Of a stretch of 64,000 bases of DNA, positions 50,241-59,072 are shown one piece after another. The stretch is from Hyphomicrobiales bacterium (GTDB lineage Bacteria; Pseudomonadota; Alphaproteobacteria; Rhizobiales; RI-29), in the NCBI GenBank assembly GCA_016125495.1, contig WGLQ01000008.1, positions 62,001 to 126,000 on the forward strand, written 5' to 3'. The notes beneath the pieces are model-generated. The model searched no databases. It was not told where the DNA came from and saw only the letters and a program-made list of their open reading frames with translations. The stretch's first letter is position 1, and the number at the start of each line of letters is the position of its first letter. The translations under genes were made by a program, and so were the position numbers.

Positions 50241-52274
50241 TCATGCGGCCTCCGAGCGAATCCGGGCGTGGCGCCAGTCGCCGGTCGCCCGGTAGTGCAG
50301 CGGTCCGCCACGGAAAGGAGCAAAACCAGTGCCGAAGACGACGCCGGCATCGACCATGTCGCCGTCCGCAACCACACCCTCCTCGAGGCACTTCTCGCAC
50401 TCGTCGATGAGCGGAGCGATCAATTCGCGTCCCAGCACCTGGAGTTCGGCGGTCTCGAAGTCGATCTTTCCCTTCTTCGGCTTGCCGTCCTTCCAGACGT
50501 AGAAGCCCTCGCCCGTCTTCTTGCCGAGCTTGCCGGCCGCGACGAGCCGAGCGGCCTTCGATTCCGGTCCGCCCGTCTCGAGGCCGAGGATCTCGCCGAC
50601 GTGCATGCAGATGTCGAGCCCGACCTGATCGGCAAGTTCGAGCGGGCCCATCGGCATGCCGAAAACGCGGGCGGCCTCGTCGATGCGCTCGCGCTCGTCG
50701 CCCCGCTCGAAGCGCTGCATGGCGCCGAGCATGTATGGGGCGAGGACACGGTTGACGAGGAACCCCGGCGTCGACTTCGTGACGAGGGGGAATTTCCCGA
50801 TCGCCGTCACGAAGGCGCAGCCCCGCCCGATGTCGACGTCGCGCGAGAGCGGGCTGCGCACCACCTCGACGAGGGGGAGCTGGGGAACCGGGTTGAAGAA
50901 GTGGAGCCCGATCAGGCGCGCGGGGTCGACAAGGCCGGCGGCGATCTTCTCGATCGGCAGCGAAGATGTGTTGCTCGCCATGATGGCGCCGGGCTTCATG
51001 CGCGGCTCGAGGGAGGCGAACAGCTGTTGCTTGGGCTCGAGGCGCTCGACGATCGCCTCTATGACGACGTCGGCGCGCTCGACGCCGTTGCCCGCGCCAT
51101 CGAGTTCGAGGCGGGACTCGGCGGCCTTGCGCTCGCCGGAGCGACGGAAGCGCTTGGCGAAATGGGCGTAGGCGCGCGTGCGGGCGGCCTCGAGCGCATC
51201 GCTCGAGAGATCCTGGAGCGTTACGGCCAGTCCCTGTGCCACGCAGTGGGCGGCAATGTCGGCCCCCATCGTACCGGCGCCGATGACGTGCACTCGGCGA
51301 ACCGGCTCGGCGGACTTGGGGGCCTGTTCCTTGAGGAGTTCGGACAGGCGGAAAACGCGGCGGAGCGCGCGCGCCTGGGGGCTCACCATCAACGGGGCGA
51401 AGGCTCGCGTCTCGGCCGCCTTCATGCGGGTGAGATCACCACCGAACTGCTCGAACAGATCGATGAGGGCGAAGGGCGCCGGATAATGCTCCTTGCGCGC
51501 CTTCTCGGCGGTCGCTGCCCGCATGCGCTTGACCAGCATGCCGCGGATCGGCGACTGGCGCATCAGCGCGTGCAGGCGCTTTTCCCGCCGCGGGCGGATG
51601 CCGCGAAGGATCGCCTTGCGGGCCGCCCAGCGCAGCCGGTCGGGACTGGCAACGAGCTGATCGACCAGCCCCATGGCACGGGCGGCCTCGGGGCGGAGCA
51701 TGCGCCCCGTCAGCATCATCTCCATGGCTGCCGGGGCACCTGCGAGGCGGATCGAGCGGACAGTGCCATTGAGACCCGGAAAAATGCCGAGCTTGACCTC
51801 CGGCAGCCCGAGGCGAGTCGTCTCGGCACGGTCGGCGATGCGGTATTGGCAGGCCATCGCGAGTTCCAGGCCGCCGCCGAGGCAGTAACCCGAGATCGCC
51901 GCGACGATCGGCACGCGCGAGCGTTCGATCCGATCGAGCTCTGCGGTCGCCCGGGAAACTTCGTGGGCAACGGCGGTCTCACTCGAATAACCGTCGAACT
52001 CGCGGATATCGGCGCCGGAAATGAAGCTGCGCGGCTTGGCGGACGCGATGACGAGCCCCTTGACGCGGCCCGTGCCGGCTGTCTCATCGAGGTTGGCGAG
52101 GATGAGGGCGAGTTCCTCCGTCGGACGCCGGCCGAGCGTGTTGGCGCTTTCGCCCGCGCGATCGAAGATCGCCCAGGCGATGCCGTCCATGTCGATATAA
52201 TAACGCCAGTCCTGCAATTCGCCGATCGGATGCTCGAAGGCCCCAAGCGGGTCCCAGCGTGCCTTGGTCGACAT
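50241..52274 (-). CDS. fadJ: Multifunctional fatty acid oxidation protein: enoyl-CoA hydratase/3-hydroxyacyl-CoA dehydrogenase (FadJ type)
   Basis: 677 residues performing hydration and NAD-dependent oxidation. The N-terminal crotonase domain (about 1-200) has the oxyanion segment ISGYCLGGGLELAMACQYRIA and the catalytic Glu region LGLPEVKLGIFPGLNG. The dehydrogenase domain (about 310-490) has the Rossmann motif VHVIGAGTMGADIA and the catalytic LIGLHFFNPVPQLPLVEVV His-Glu pair. The C-terminal domain follows with TPGFLVNRVLAPYM and GGPLHYRATGD. It ends in a typical alphaproteobacterial short tail and lies between fadE and fadI on one strand. Confidence 0.93.
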   Translation of the reverse strand: MSTKARWDPLGAFEHPIGELQDWRYYIDMDGIAWAIFDRAGESANTLGRRPTEELALILANLDETAGTGRVKGLVIASAKPRSFISGADIREFDGYSSETAVAHEVSRATAELDRIERSRVPIVAAISGYCLGGGLELAMACQYRIADRAETTRLGLPEVKLGIFPGLNGTVRSIRLAGAPAAMEMMLTGRMLRPEAARAMGLVDQLVASPDRLRWAARKAILRGIRPRREKRLHALMRQSPIRGMLVKRMRAATAEKARKEHYPAPFALIDLFEQFGGDLTRMKAAETRAFAPLMVSPQARALRRVFRLSELLKEQAPKSAEPVRRVHVIGAGTMGADIAAHCVAQGLAVTLQDLSSDALEAARTRAYAHFAKRFRRSGERKAAESRLELDGAGNGVERADVVIEAIVERLEPKQQLFASLEPRMKPGAIMASNTSSLPIEKIAAGLVDPARLIGLHFFNPVPQLPLVEVVRSPLSRDVDIGRGCAFVTAIGKFPLVTKSTPGFLVNRVLAPYMLGAMQRFERGDERERIDEAARVFGMPMGPLELADQVGLDICMHVGEILGLETGGPESKAARLVAAGKLGKKTGEGFYVWKDGKPKKGKIDFETAELQVLGRELIAPLIDECEKCLEEGVVADGDMVDAGVVFGTGFAPFRGGPLHYRATGDWRHARIRSEAA

Positions 52275-52346
52275 AATTCCTCCCCGCTACGGGCGTCCCT
52301 GCCCGCCGTCCCGTCGTCGCATCCGGCCGGACATGCACCGCCCCGG

Positions 52347-54857
52347 CTACTCGGCAGCCTTCACGATACCGGCACCCGGCCTCGCTTCGCCATGGCCATA
52401 GGCGGGCACCAGTTCGGCCGGCGTGAACTGGTCGACGGCGATGACCCGTTGGACGAGACCGTCGACCTCGCGCAGTTGCTCGCCCTCCGCGCCCGTGAGG
52501 ATGGCCTTGGCAACCGCCTCGGCGATCCAGTCGTGCCCGTGGAAGCGACGCACCTTGCCCTCGCGGATCGCCTTTTCGAGTTTGCGCTCGACGGCTTCAG
52601 CGGCCACCACCTTCGGCAGCGCGATCTCGAGCAGGCCCATGGGATCGCTCGCGCTCGTCGAGATGAAAATGTCGCGGGTCAGGCGGTCGCGCACGGCGCC
52701 CGGCTCCAGCACGAGACTCGCGACATGCCGGCCGAGCGTATCGGCGGCCGGGCGGTAGGCCCCGCCCATGGTGAAAGCGCAGAGCCGCATCAACCAGCGC
52801 GCGGGGGCGACTGGGAAATTCTCGACTGCCCCATAGAGCTGCTCCTCGAAGCGGTCGAGACAGTTCTGGGCGCAGAGCGCGACGATGGCACGGTCGACCT
52901 CGGGTCGGCCGTCGTCCTCGTAGCGCTTGAGGACGCAGGAGAGGAGATAGAGCTCGCTCAGCGCGTCGGCCATCCGCCCGGTGATGCGCTGGCGCGACTT
53001 CAGGCCGCCGCCGAGAAGCGCCACGGAAAGATCGGCGACGAGGGCGAAGTTCCGGCTCGCGCGGGCGAGCTGGCGATACCAGTGGGCGTGCTCGCCAGCG
53101 CCTTCGGGAGCCGAAAGGAAGCGCCCACCCGTCAGGTTGTTCCAGAGGCTGGCCGCGACGTTCGAAACGGCAAAGGAGACGTGCGAGAGGAACGCCTTCT
53201 CGAAGGCGGCAAGGCCCTTGGTGCCGTCCGCTTCCTGGAGAGCGGAGATTTCCGCGTAGAGGTAGGGGTGACTGCGCAGGGCGCCCTGGGCGAAGGTGAT
53301 GAGCGAACGCGTCAGGATGTTCGCTCCTTCGACCGTGATGCCGACCGGGATCATCTGGTAGGCGCCGAAGAGATAGTTGGTCGGTCCGTCACAGACGGCG
53401 CGTCCGGCATGCACGTCCATGGCGTCGGCGACCGCCTGGCGCATGCGCTCTGTCGCCTGATACTTCATGAGCGCGCTGATGACGGCGGGCTTTTCGCCGC
53501 GCGAGACCATCGCGGCCGTCGCCGCACGCGCCGCCTCGACGGTGTAGGCGTGCTCGACGAGGCGTGCGATGCGCTCGTCGATGCCTTCCATGCGGCCGAT
53601 CGCGATGCCGAACTGCTTGCGGATACGGGCATAAGCGGACGTCGTGCGCAGCATCGTCTTGATGCCAGCGGTGGACGAGGAGGGCAGCGAGATCGCGCGC
53701 CCGGCCGAGAGACACTCCATCAGCATGCGCCAGCCCTGGCCGGCCATCGCCTTGCCGCCGATGATCCAGTCGATGGGAATGAAAATGCCGCTGCCCGAGA
53801 TCGGACCGTTCGGCCAGCCGCCCTGGGCCGGCAGGTGGCGGTTGCCGATGACGAGGCCCGGATGACCGGCGGGAACGAGGGCGACCGTGATCCCGATCTC
53901 GTCGCGCTCGCCGATGAGGTGCTCGGGATCATGGAGACGGAAGGCGAGACCGACGAGTGTGGCGACCGGCGCGAGCGTGATGTAGCGCTTGTCGATGTCG
54001 AGGCGGATGCCGAGCACCTCCCGGCCGTCGTGCATGCCGCGCGTCACGACGCCGATGTCGCGCATGGTCGCGGCATCGGAGCCACTGTTGGGACCGGTGA
54101 GACCGAAGCACGGGATCTCGTCGCCCCTGGCGAGGCGCGGGAGATAATATTCCTTCTGGTGATCCGTTCCGTACTTCTCGATGAGCTCGCCGGGGCCGAG
54201 CGAGTTGGGCACCATGACGATGGTGGCGACATCCGGCGAACGCGAGGAGACCTTGCCGAGGATCAGGGACTGGGCCTGGGCGGAAAAGCCGAGGCCGCCG
54301 TGCGCCTTGGAGATCAGCATACCAAGGAAGCCGTGGCGCTTGACGAAGGACCAGATCTCGTCGGGGATCTCCCTCCGATGGTGACGGATCTGCCAGTCGT
54401 CCACCATCTTGCAGAGTTCCTCGGTCGGCCCCTCGAGGAAGGCGCGCTCCTCGTCGGTCAGCACGACGCCCGGCACGGCACGCAACTCGCGCCAGTCGGG
54501 CGTGCCGGAAAAGAGCTGGGCGTCCCAGCCGATCGTGCCGGCCTGAAGTGCTTCCTGCTCGGTCTCGGAGACCTTGGGCAGGATGCGCCGCACGGCGGAA
54601 AACGCCGGACGCACGATAAGCGCGCGGCGGATGGCGGGAACCGAAAGGAGGGCGAGGACAGCGGCCGGCAACCAGCCGAGCAGCGAGAGGCCCGTCAGGC
54701 TCGGCAACGTGAGCGCGCCTGCCGTGACGCCGGATTGCACAAGCAGCGTGACCAAGGCAGCGAACCCCGCCCAGACCACGAGGCGCGCGCGGTGGATGGC
54801 GAGAGCGAAGGCCAGTGCGGCGACCAAGAGCACGAAAAGAAAGGCTGCCATCACCAT
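52347..54857 (-). CDS. fadE: Acyl-CoA dehydrogenase, FadE type
   Basis: 836 residues, the large FadE form. Two or three N-terminal membrane helices (about 5-80) anchor it to the inner membrane. The acyl-CoA dehydrogenase core follows (about 120-520, with GLTGPNSGSDAATM in place of the TEPEAGSD segment and RKQFGIAIGRMEGIDERIARL), then a long C-terminal domain unique to FadE. It catalyses the first, FAD-linked step of fatty-acid beta-oxidation. First gene of fadE-fadJ-fadI and preceded by a LiuR-type operator on its promoter. Confidence 0.93.
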   Translation of the reverse strand: MVMAAFLFVLLVAALAFALAIHRARLVVWAGFAALVTLLVQSGVTAGALTLPSLTGLSLLGWLPAAVLALLSVPAIRRALIVRPAFSAVRRILPKVSETEQEALQAGTIGWDAQLFSGTPDWRELRAVPGVVLTDEERAFLEGPTEELCKMVDDWQIRHHRREIPDEIWSFVKRHGFLGMLISKAHGGLGFSAQAQSLILGKVSSRSPDVATIVMVPNSLGPGELIEKYGTDHQKEYYLPRLARGDEIPCFGLTGPNSGSDAATMRDIGVVTRGMHDGREVLGIRLDIDKRYITLAPVATLVGLAFRLHDPEHLIGERDEIGITVALVPAGHPGLVIGNRHLPAQGGWPNGPISGSGIFIPIDWIIGGKAMAGQGWRMLMECLSAGRAISLPSSSTAGIKTMLRTTSAYARIRKQFGIAIGRMEGIDERIARLVEHAYTVEAARAATAAMVSRGEKPAVISALMKYQATERMRQAVADAMDVHAGRAVCDGPTNYLFGAYQMIPVGITVEGANILTRSLITFAQGALRSHPYLYAEISALQEADGTKGLAAFEKAFLSHVSFAVSNVAASLWNNLTGGRFLSAPEGAGEHAHWYRQLARASRNFALVADLSVALLGGGLKSRQRITGRMADALSELYLLSCVLKRYEDDGRPEVDRAIVALCAQNCLDRFEEQLYGAVENFPVAPARWLMRLCAFTMGGAYRPAADTLGRHVASLVLEPGAVRDRLTRDIFISTSASDPMGLLEIALPKVVAAEAVERKLEKAIREGKVRRFHGHDWIAEAVAKAILTGAEGEQLREVDGLVQRVIAVDQFTPAELVPAYGHGEARPGAGIVKAAE

Positions 54858-54929
54858 CTCCCTTGGTCGTTCGTTTCGGGCGCGCCGAAGGGCGCCTCGC
54901 AGAGCGCCGCATTGCAGCCCAACGCTGCG

Positions 54930-54958
54930 AAAGTAGCAACGGTTGACGTTTACGTCAA
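54930..54958 (-). promoter_or_regulatory. fadE promoter with LiuR-type operator TTGACGT-TT-ACGTCAA
   Basis: TTGACGT (54943-54949) and ACGTCAA (54952-54958) form a perfect palindrome around TT. Read on the minus strand, it provides a consensus -35 (TTGACG, complement of 54953-54958). A -10 TACTTT (complement of 54930-54935) lies 17 bases further on. The operator therefore covers the -35 and spacer of the fadE promoter, where a MerR-family repressor would block RNA polymerase. The sequence equals the motif I know for LiuR regulators. Confidence 0.7.
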
Positions 54959-55162
54959 ACCTCGCCCGGTGGCGCGCGCCGGTCAGATTGTCGTGATCTT
55001 CGTATAGGCCGCCAGCAGGCTCGGCTTTTCACGACCATGGCGACTCGCGTATCCTTCGAGTTGCATCTATCGTGCGCGGCAAACGTGCGCAAAGTGGGTC
55101 CAAGGCCACCGAACAGGCCGCCGACGAGCGCCGCCGGTGCCCTTCGAATGACGGGTTCGGAC

Positions 55163-55205
55163 TTGAGCAGAGGCCATCTCTTGGCTAACAGCAGAGCCAA
55201 GAGAT
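55163..55205 (+). promoter_or_regulatory. soxY promoter with an 11-bp inverted repeat over the -10
   Basis: TTGAGC (55163-55168) and TAACAG (55186-55191) are 17 bases apart. ATCTCTTGGCT (55176-55186) and AGCCAAGAGAT (55195-55205) are perfect inverted arms with an 8-base spacer, so the repeat straddles the -10 and the start of transcription. This is the layout of a repressor operator, for example for an ArsR-type sulfur regulator. It could instead form a leader hairpin. The rest of 54959-55162 shows nothing I recognise. Confidence 0.6.
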
Positions 55206-55241
55206 CGCGAGAAGCGATGCCATGACGGGGACAGGGCACCA

Positions 55242-55826
55242 ATGACAGATGACCGCCGGAGCCGCGATCAACGAGGTGTTCGCCCCGACAGCCATCCGTG
55301 TCCCGAACAAGTCGCTCATGGCGATGGTCCACGCTTCGAGGCCCGTTCACCACTTCTCACCACCACGCGACGCACGTTCCTCGTCGCCGCCGGCGCGGCG
55401 GTGCTCGCGGCCCGCTGGCTACCGTTCGCCGCCATTCCGGCGCAAGCGGCCGAGCGCGTCACCTGGGAAGACGCCATGAAGGCGCTCATCGGGGAGGTGG
55501 TGCCGGCACCCGGGCGTATCGCCCTGCAGATGCCGGAGCAGGATGTCGGCGGTGAAATGGTGCCGTTCACCGTTTCCGTCGACAGTCGCATGCTCGAGTC
55601 GGACTACGTGAAATCCGTGCATGTCTTTGCGACGGACAACCCGCGACCCGAAGTCGCCAGTTTCTTCTTTTCACCGCTCGCCGGGCGGGCGGCCGCGAGC
55701 AGTCGAATGCGGCTGGTGACGACGCAAGAGGTGGTGGCGGTGGCCGAGATGAGCGACGGCTCGGTATTTCTCGGCCGGCGACGCGTGGTCATCCTGCCGG
55801 CGGTCGCGCAGGCAGGCTTCAACTGA
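55242..55826 (+). CDS. SoxY-like protein lacking the GGCGG carrier motif
   Basis: 194 residues. A Tat signal (TRRTFLVAAGAAVLAARW, residues about 41-58) sits unusually far from the start, after 40 residues of polar sequence. No alternative ATG/GTG start closer to it is in frame. The mature part has the SoxY-type immunoglobulin-like fold pattern (LQMPEQDVGGEMVPFTVSVDSRMLESDYVKSVHVFATDNPRPEVASFFFSP). True SoxY ends in VGGCGG, whose Cys carries the sulfur substrate. Here the protein ends VVILPAVAQAGFN, with no cysteine. It cannot act as the classical carrier, so a role in another sulfur or redox relay is likely. The SoxZ-like gene follows after 71 bases. Confidence 0.75.
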   Translation: MTDDRRSRDQRGVRPDSHPCPEQVAHGDGPRFEARSPLLTTTRRTFLVAAGAAVLAARWLPFAAIPAQAAERVTWEDAMKALIGEVVPAPGRIALQMPEQDVGGEMVPFTVSVDSRMLESDYVKSVHVFATDNPRPEVASFFFSPLAGRAAASSRMRLVTTQEVVAVAEMSDGSVFLGRRRVVILPAVAQAGFN

Positions 55827-55897
55827 GCGTCACGGCCGCGAGATCGCGCCGGCGTCCCGGGCGCGGCCGCGAGCGGGACGGCTGAACATGGAGGTGG

Positions 55898-56221
55898 ATG
55901 GTGCGACCGCGGGTGGAGCTGCCGAGCCGGATACGCGTCGGCGACGTCGTCGAGGTCAAGACACTCATTCCGCATGAGATGGAGTCCGGCCTCAGGCGAG
56001 ACAAGACGAGCGGAAAGCCCATTCCGCGCCTCATCGTGCACAGCATGGTCGCGCAATACAACGGCCGGGAGGTGTTCAGCACCCGTTTGCACGGCGCGAT
56101 TGCGAGCAACCCCTACATCGCCTTCTACATGAAGATCACGGGGCAAGGCGATCTGGTGGTGACCTGGATCGACGATGCCCAGAAAACCTGGCGCGTGCGG
56201 CGCCGTATCGAGGTGGCTTGA
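55898..56221 (+). CDS. soxZ: SoxZ-like sulfur-compound chelating protein
   Basis: 107 residues with the SoxZ pattern: a basic N-terminus, VVEVKTLIPHEMESGLRRDKTSGKPIPR (His-Glu-Met segment), FSTRLHGAIASNPYIAFYMKI and a closing VVTWIDDAQKTWRVRRRIEV. SoxZ stabilises SoxY in the SoxYZ heterodimer and presents its swinging arm. The ATG at 55898 directly follows GGAGGTGG. No soxX, A, B, C or D gene is within the window. Confidence 0.85.
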   Translation: MVRPRVELPSRIRVGDVVEVKTLIPHEMESGLRRDKTSGKPIPRLIVHSMVAQYNGREVFSTRLHGAIASNPYIAFYMKITGQGDLVVTWIDDAQKTWRVRRRIEVA

Positions 56222-56306
56222 CGGGCCCAGCCATTGCCAAGGCCGGCCTAAGGCGCGGGATGGCGAGTAGTGGAGCCGGAAGGGCCTTGGCAAGAGGACA
56301 AGCGTG

Positions 56307-56549
56307 ATGACCGACGAACCCCAATCGGCACAAATGGGCCCCTACATGGTCGAGCTGGAGGCCGGAAAGCGCTATTTCTTCTGCTCCTGCGGGCGCTCCG
56401 CGAGCCAGCCGTTCTGCGACGGCTCACACAAGGGGACCTCGTTGCAGCCCCTCGCGTTCACGCCCGAGCAGAGTGGCATGTTCAATCTCTGCGGCTGCAA
56501 GCAGTCCGATACGCCGCCGTTCTGCGACGGCTCGCACAATCTCTATTAG
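56307..56549 (+). CDS. Double-CDGSH iron-sulfur protein
   Basis: 80 residues with two CDGSH clusters. The first reads CSCG...PFCDGSH and the second CGCK...PFCDGSH, each giving the three-Cys one-His ligand set of a [2Fe-2S] centre. The tandem small form resembles bacterial homologues of Miner2. The function is probably redox or cluster transfer. The ATG at 56307 (a GTG lies one codon before) follows AGAGGA, 85 bases after soxZ, and may be co-transcribed with it. Confidence 0.88.
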   Translation: MTDEPQSAQMGPYMVELEAGKRYFFCSCGRSASQPFCDGSHKGTSLQPLAFTPEQSGMFNLCGCKQSDTPPFCDGSHNLY

Positions 56550-56614
56550 CCCTTCCGGCACCGGCCTGGCGAGCGCTTGCGGAACCGCACCAATGGGCGG
56601 CTGCCCTCGCCACC

Positions 56615-56658
56615 GTGACGTCACAATGATTGCTGGACGCCCGAAGGGTTGCTAAGAG
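56615..56658 (+). promoter_or_regulatory. livH promoter with upstream GTGACGTCAC palindrome
   Basis: A perfect ten-base palindrome GTGACGTCAC (56615-56624) lies just before TTGCTG (56630-56635) and TAAGAG (56653-56658), spaced 17 bases. The -10 decamer GCTAAGAGCA is identical to that before tRNA-Gln. The palindrome position suits an activator or repressor site. Confidence 0.45.
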
Positions 56659-56745
56659 CACATGAGTTGCGGTGGCACCACGGCGCCGCAACCGGGATGG
56701 AGGGGGACGCGACGCACGTCCGCCCATGGGGAGGAGCGCGCGGGC

Positions 56746-57669
56746 ATGGAATATTTCACTCAGCAGCTCATCAATGGTGTGACGCTCGGGTCCATCTACG
56801 GCCTCATCGCAATCGGCTACACGATGGTCTACGGGATCATCGGAATGATCAATTTCGCGCATGGCGACATCTTCATGGTCGGCGCGTTCACGGCGCTGAT
56901 CCTGATCATCGCACTCGGGCTCAGTGCCGCGAGCCCGGCGCTGGTGCTGATCCTCGCGCTCGTGCTGGTGATGGCGATCGCCATGGTGCTGACGGCGGCC
57001 TGGGGCTGGTCGGTGGAGCGGATCGCCTACCGGCCGCTACGCCAATCGTTCCGGCTCGCGCCGCTCATCACGGCGATCGGCGCTTCGATCGTGCTGCAGA
57101 ACACGGTGCAGATCGTGCAGGGCGCCAAGGTCAAACCGCTGCAGCCGATCGTCACGGGCGGCTATACGATCATGGAGGGCGGCGGGCTCACGGTTTCGTT
57201 GTCCAACATCCAGATCCTCATCATCGTGACGACGGTCGTGCTGATGGCGGGCTTTTCCTACCTCATCGCCAAGACGCCGCTCGGTCGCTCGCAGCGTGCC
57301 TGCGAACAGGACCGCACGATGGCGGCCCTTTCGGGCGTCGACGTCGACCGTACCATCTCGCTCACCTTCGTGGTGGGGGCGGCGCTGGCCGCGGTCGCCG
57401 GCATGCTTTTCCTCCTCTATTACGGTGTGATCGACTTCTACATCGGCTTCCTCGCCGGGGTCAAAGCGTTCACGGCCGCAGTGCTCGGCGGCATCGGTTC
57501 GCTGCCGGGGGCCATGCTCGGGGGCCTCATCATCGGCCTCATCGAGACGTTCTGGTCGGGCTACTTCTCGGTCGAGTACAAGGACGTCGCCGCCTTCTCG
57601 ATCCTCGCAATCGTGTTGATCTTCCTGCCGGAAGGTCTGCTCGGCAAGCCGGAAGTCGAGAAGGTCTGA
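56746..57669 (+). CDS. livH: Branched-chain amino-acid ABC permease, LivH type
   Basis: 307-residue inner-membrane permease. It has the LivH N-terminus (GVTLGSIYGLIAIGYTMVYGIIGMINFAHGDIFMVGA) and the cytoplasmic loop GRSQRACEQDRTMAALSGVDVDRT that contacts the ATPases. C-terminal helices follow with GIGSLPGAMLGGLIIGLIE. The ATG at 56746 follows GGGGAGGAG. The binding protein livJ/livK is not in the cluster. Confidence 0.92.
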   Translation: MEYFTQQLINGVTLGSIYGLIAIGYTMVYGIIGMINFAHGDIFMVGAFTALILIIALGLSAASPALVLILALVLVMAIAMVLTAAWGWSVERIAYRPLRQSFRLAPLITAIGASIVLQNTVQIVQGAKVKPLQPIVTGGYTIMEGGGLTVSLSNIQILIIVTTVVLMAGFSYLIAKTPLGRSQRACEQDRTMAALSGVDVDRTISLTFVVGAALAAVAGMLFLLYYGVIDFYIGFLAGVKAFTAAVLGGIGSLPGAMLGGLIIGLIETFWSGYFSVEYKDVAAFSILAIVLIFLPEGLLGKPEVEKV

Positions 57670-57725
57670 GGGCCGGCAGTCGGGTGCTACGGGGCGAGCG
57701 CAGGCGTTAGAGGGGCAAGCGGAGC

Positions 57726-59072
57726 ATGGCAGCGGTTGGCGAGCAGCGCTCGGGCGGGGGGCAGACCACGGCAGGCATCGGCGAGGGGGCCGTCGGGGCC
57801 CTGCGCAGTGCCTTCACGGCCGCGCTGGTGGCGGCGGTGGTCGGCATGCCGCTCTTTGCGTTCCTCACCATCCAGGAGCCTCAGGGCCTCGTCCTCAAAC
57901 CGACGTGGACCACGTACCTCGGGCTGATCGGGGCGGTATTCGCGCTGACGCTGATGCGCAGCGGGGTGGTCGATACGGGGGCGCTGCGTGCCTCCGGCGA
58001 CAACCGCGCATGGCGCGCGGTCACCCGGGCCTTCGCGCGGATCTCCCCCTTCCTTTCCGCCGCGCTCATTGCATTCGCGATCGCCTTTCCCTTCGTCTTT
58101 TCCGATGATCGCAGGCTGCTCGACCTCGGCATCCTGGTGCTGACGTACGTGATGCTCGGCTGGGGGCTCAACATCGTGGTCGGGCTCGCCGGGCTTCTCG
58201 ATCTAGGCTATGTCGCGTTCTACGCTGTCGGCGCCTATTCGTTCGCGCTGCTCGCCAAGTATTTCGCCCTCGACTTCTGGATCTGCCTGCCGCTGGCCGG
58301 CATCCTGGCGGGCTTCTGGGGCATCATCCTCGGCTTTCCGGTGCTCCGGCTCAGGGGCGATTATCTCGCGATCGTCACGCTGGCGTTCGGGGAAATCATC
58401 CGGGTCGTACTCATCAACTGGTATCAGTTCACGAACGGACCCGACGGGATTTCTGGCATTCCGAAACCGAGCTTTTTCGGACTGGAGTTCACGCGCACCG
58501 GCGACAACGCGTTCCACACGTTCTTCGGCCTCGAGTTCGCGACGACCCACCGCTTCATCTACCTCTACTTCATCATCCTCGGCCTCGCGCTCCTAACCAA
58601 CTTCGTGACCATGCGCCTTCGGCGACTGCCGATCGGGCGGGCGTGGGAGGCGTTGCGCGAGGACGAAATCGCCTGCCGCTCCCTCGGCATCAACGTCACC
58701 AACACCAAGCTCACGGCATTCGCCATCGGGGCGATGTTCGGCGGTTTCGCCGGCGCCTTCTTTGCGACGCGCCAGGGTTTCGTCTCGCCGGAAAGCTTCA
58801 CGTTCCTCGAGAGCGCGACCATTCTCGCCATCGTCGTGCTCGGCGGACTCGGCAGCCAGCTCGGCGTCGCGATCGCTGCGGTCGTGATGATCGGGGGCGG
58901 GGAATATTTCTTCCGCGAGTTCGACGAGTACCGGATGCTCATCTTCGGCGCGGCGATGATCATCATCATGGTGCTGCGCCCGCGCGGCCTCGTCTCCTCG
59001 CGCACGCCGACGATCGCCCTCGGGACGCGCCGCGCGATTTCGAGCGATCTCGTCAAGGAGGGCCACGGGTGA
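57726..59072 (+). CDS. livM: Branched-chain amino-acid ABC permease, LivM type
   Basis: 448 residues. An N-terminal region of about 120 residues with two or three extra helices precedes the conserved LivM core. The core contains [51 protein letters not shown] and the ATPase loop [26 protein letters not shown]. This longer LivM form is common in alphaproteobacteria. The GTG start of livG overlaps its stop. Confidence 0.92.
   Translation: MAAVGEQRSGGGQTTAGIGEGAVGALRSAFTAALVAAVVGMPLFAFLTIQEPQGLVLKPTWTTYLGLIGAVFALTLMRSGVVDTGALRASGDNRAWRAVTRAFARISPFLSAALIAFAIAFPFVFSDDRRLLDLGILVLTYVMLGWGLNIVVGLAGLLDLGYVAFYAVGAYSFALLAKYFALDFWICLPLAGILAGFWGIILGFPVLRLRGDYLAIVTLAFGEIIRVVLINWYQFTNGPDGISGIPKPSFFGLEFTRTGDNAFHTFFGLEFATTHRFIYLYFIILGLALLTNFVTMRLRRLPIGRAWEALREDEIACRSLGINVTNTKLTAFAIGAMFGGFAGAFFATRQGFVSPESFTFLESATILAIVVLGGLGSQLGVAIAAVVMIGGGEYFFREFDEYRMLIFGAAMIIIMVLRPRGLVSSRTPTIALGTRRAISSDLVKEGHG

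Noticed and set aside
50121-55007. Uninterrupted plus-strand frame of 1628 codons opposite fadI-fadJ-fadE
   Set aside because: It is antisense to three clearly identified fad genes. Its residues (Arg/Glu/Asp/His/Gly/Leu-rich) are the usual mirror of high-GC third-position bias, and it has no recognisable domain.
55242-56221. Complete thiosulfate-oxidising Sox system
   Set aside because: Only Y- and Z-like genes are present and the Y-like protein lacks its carrier cysteine.
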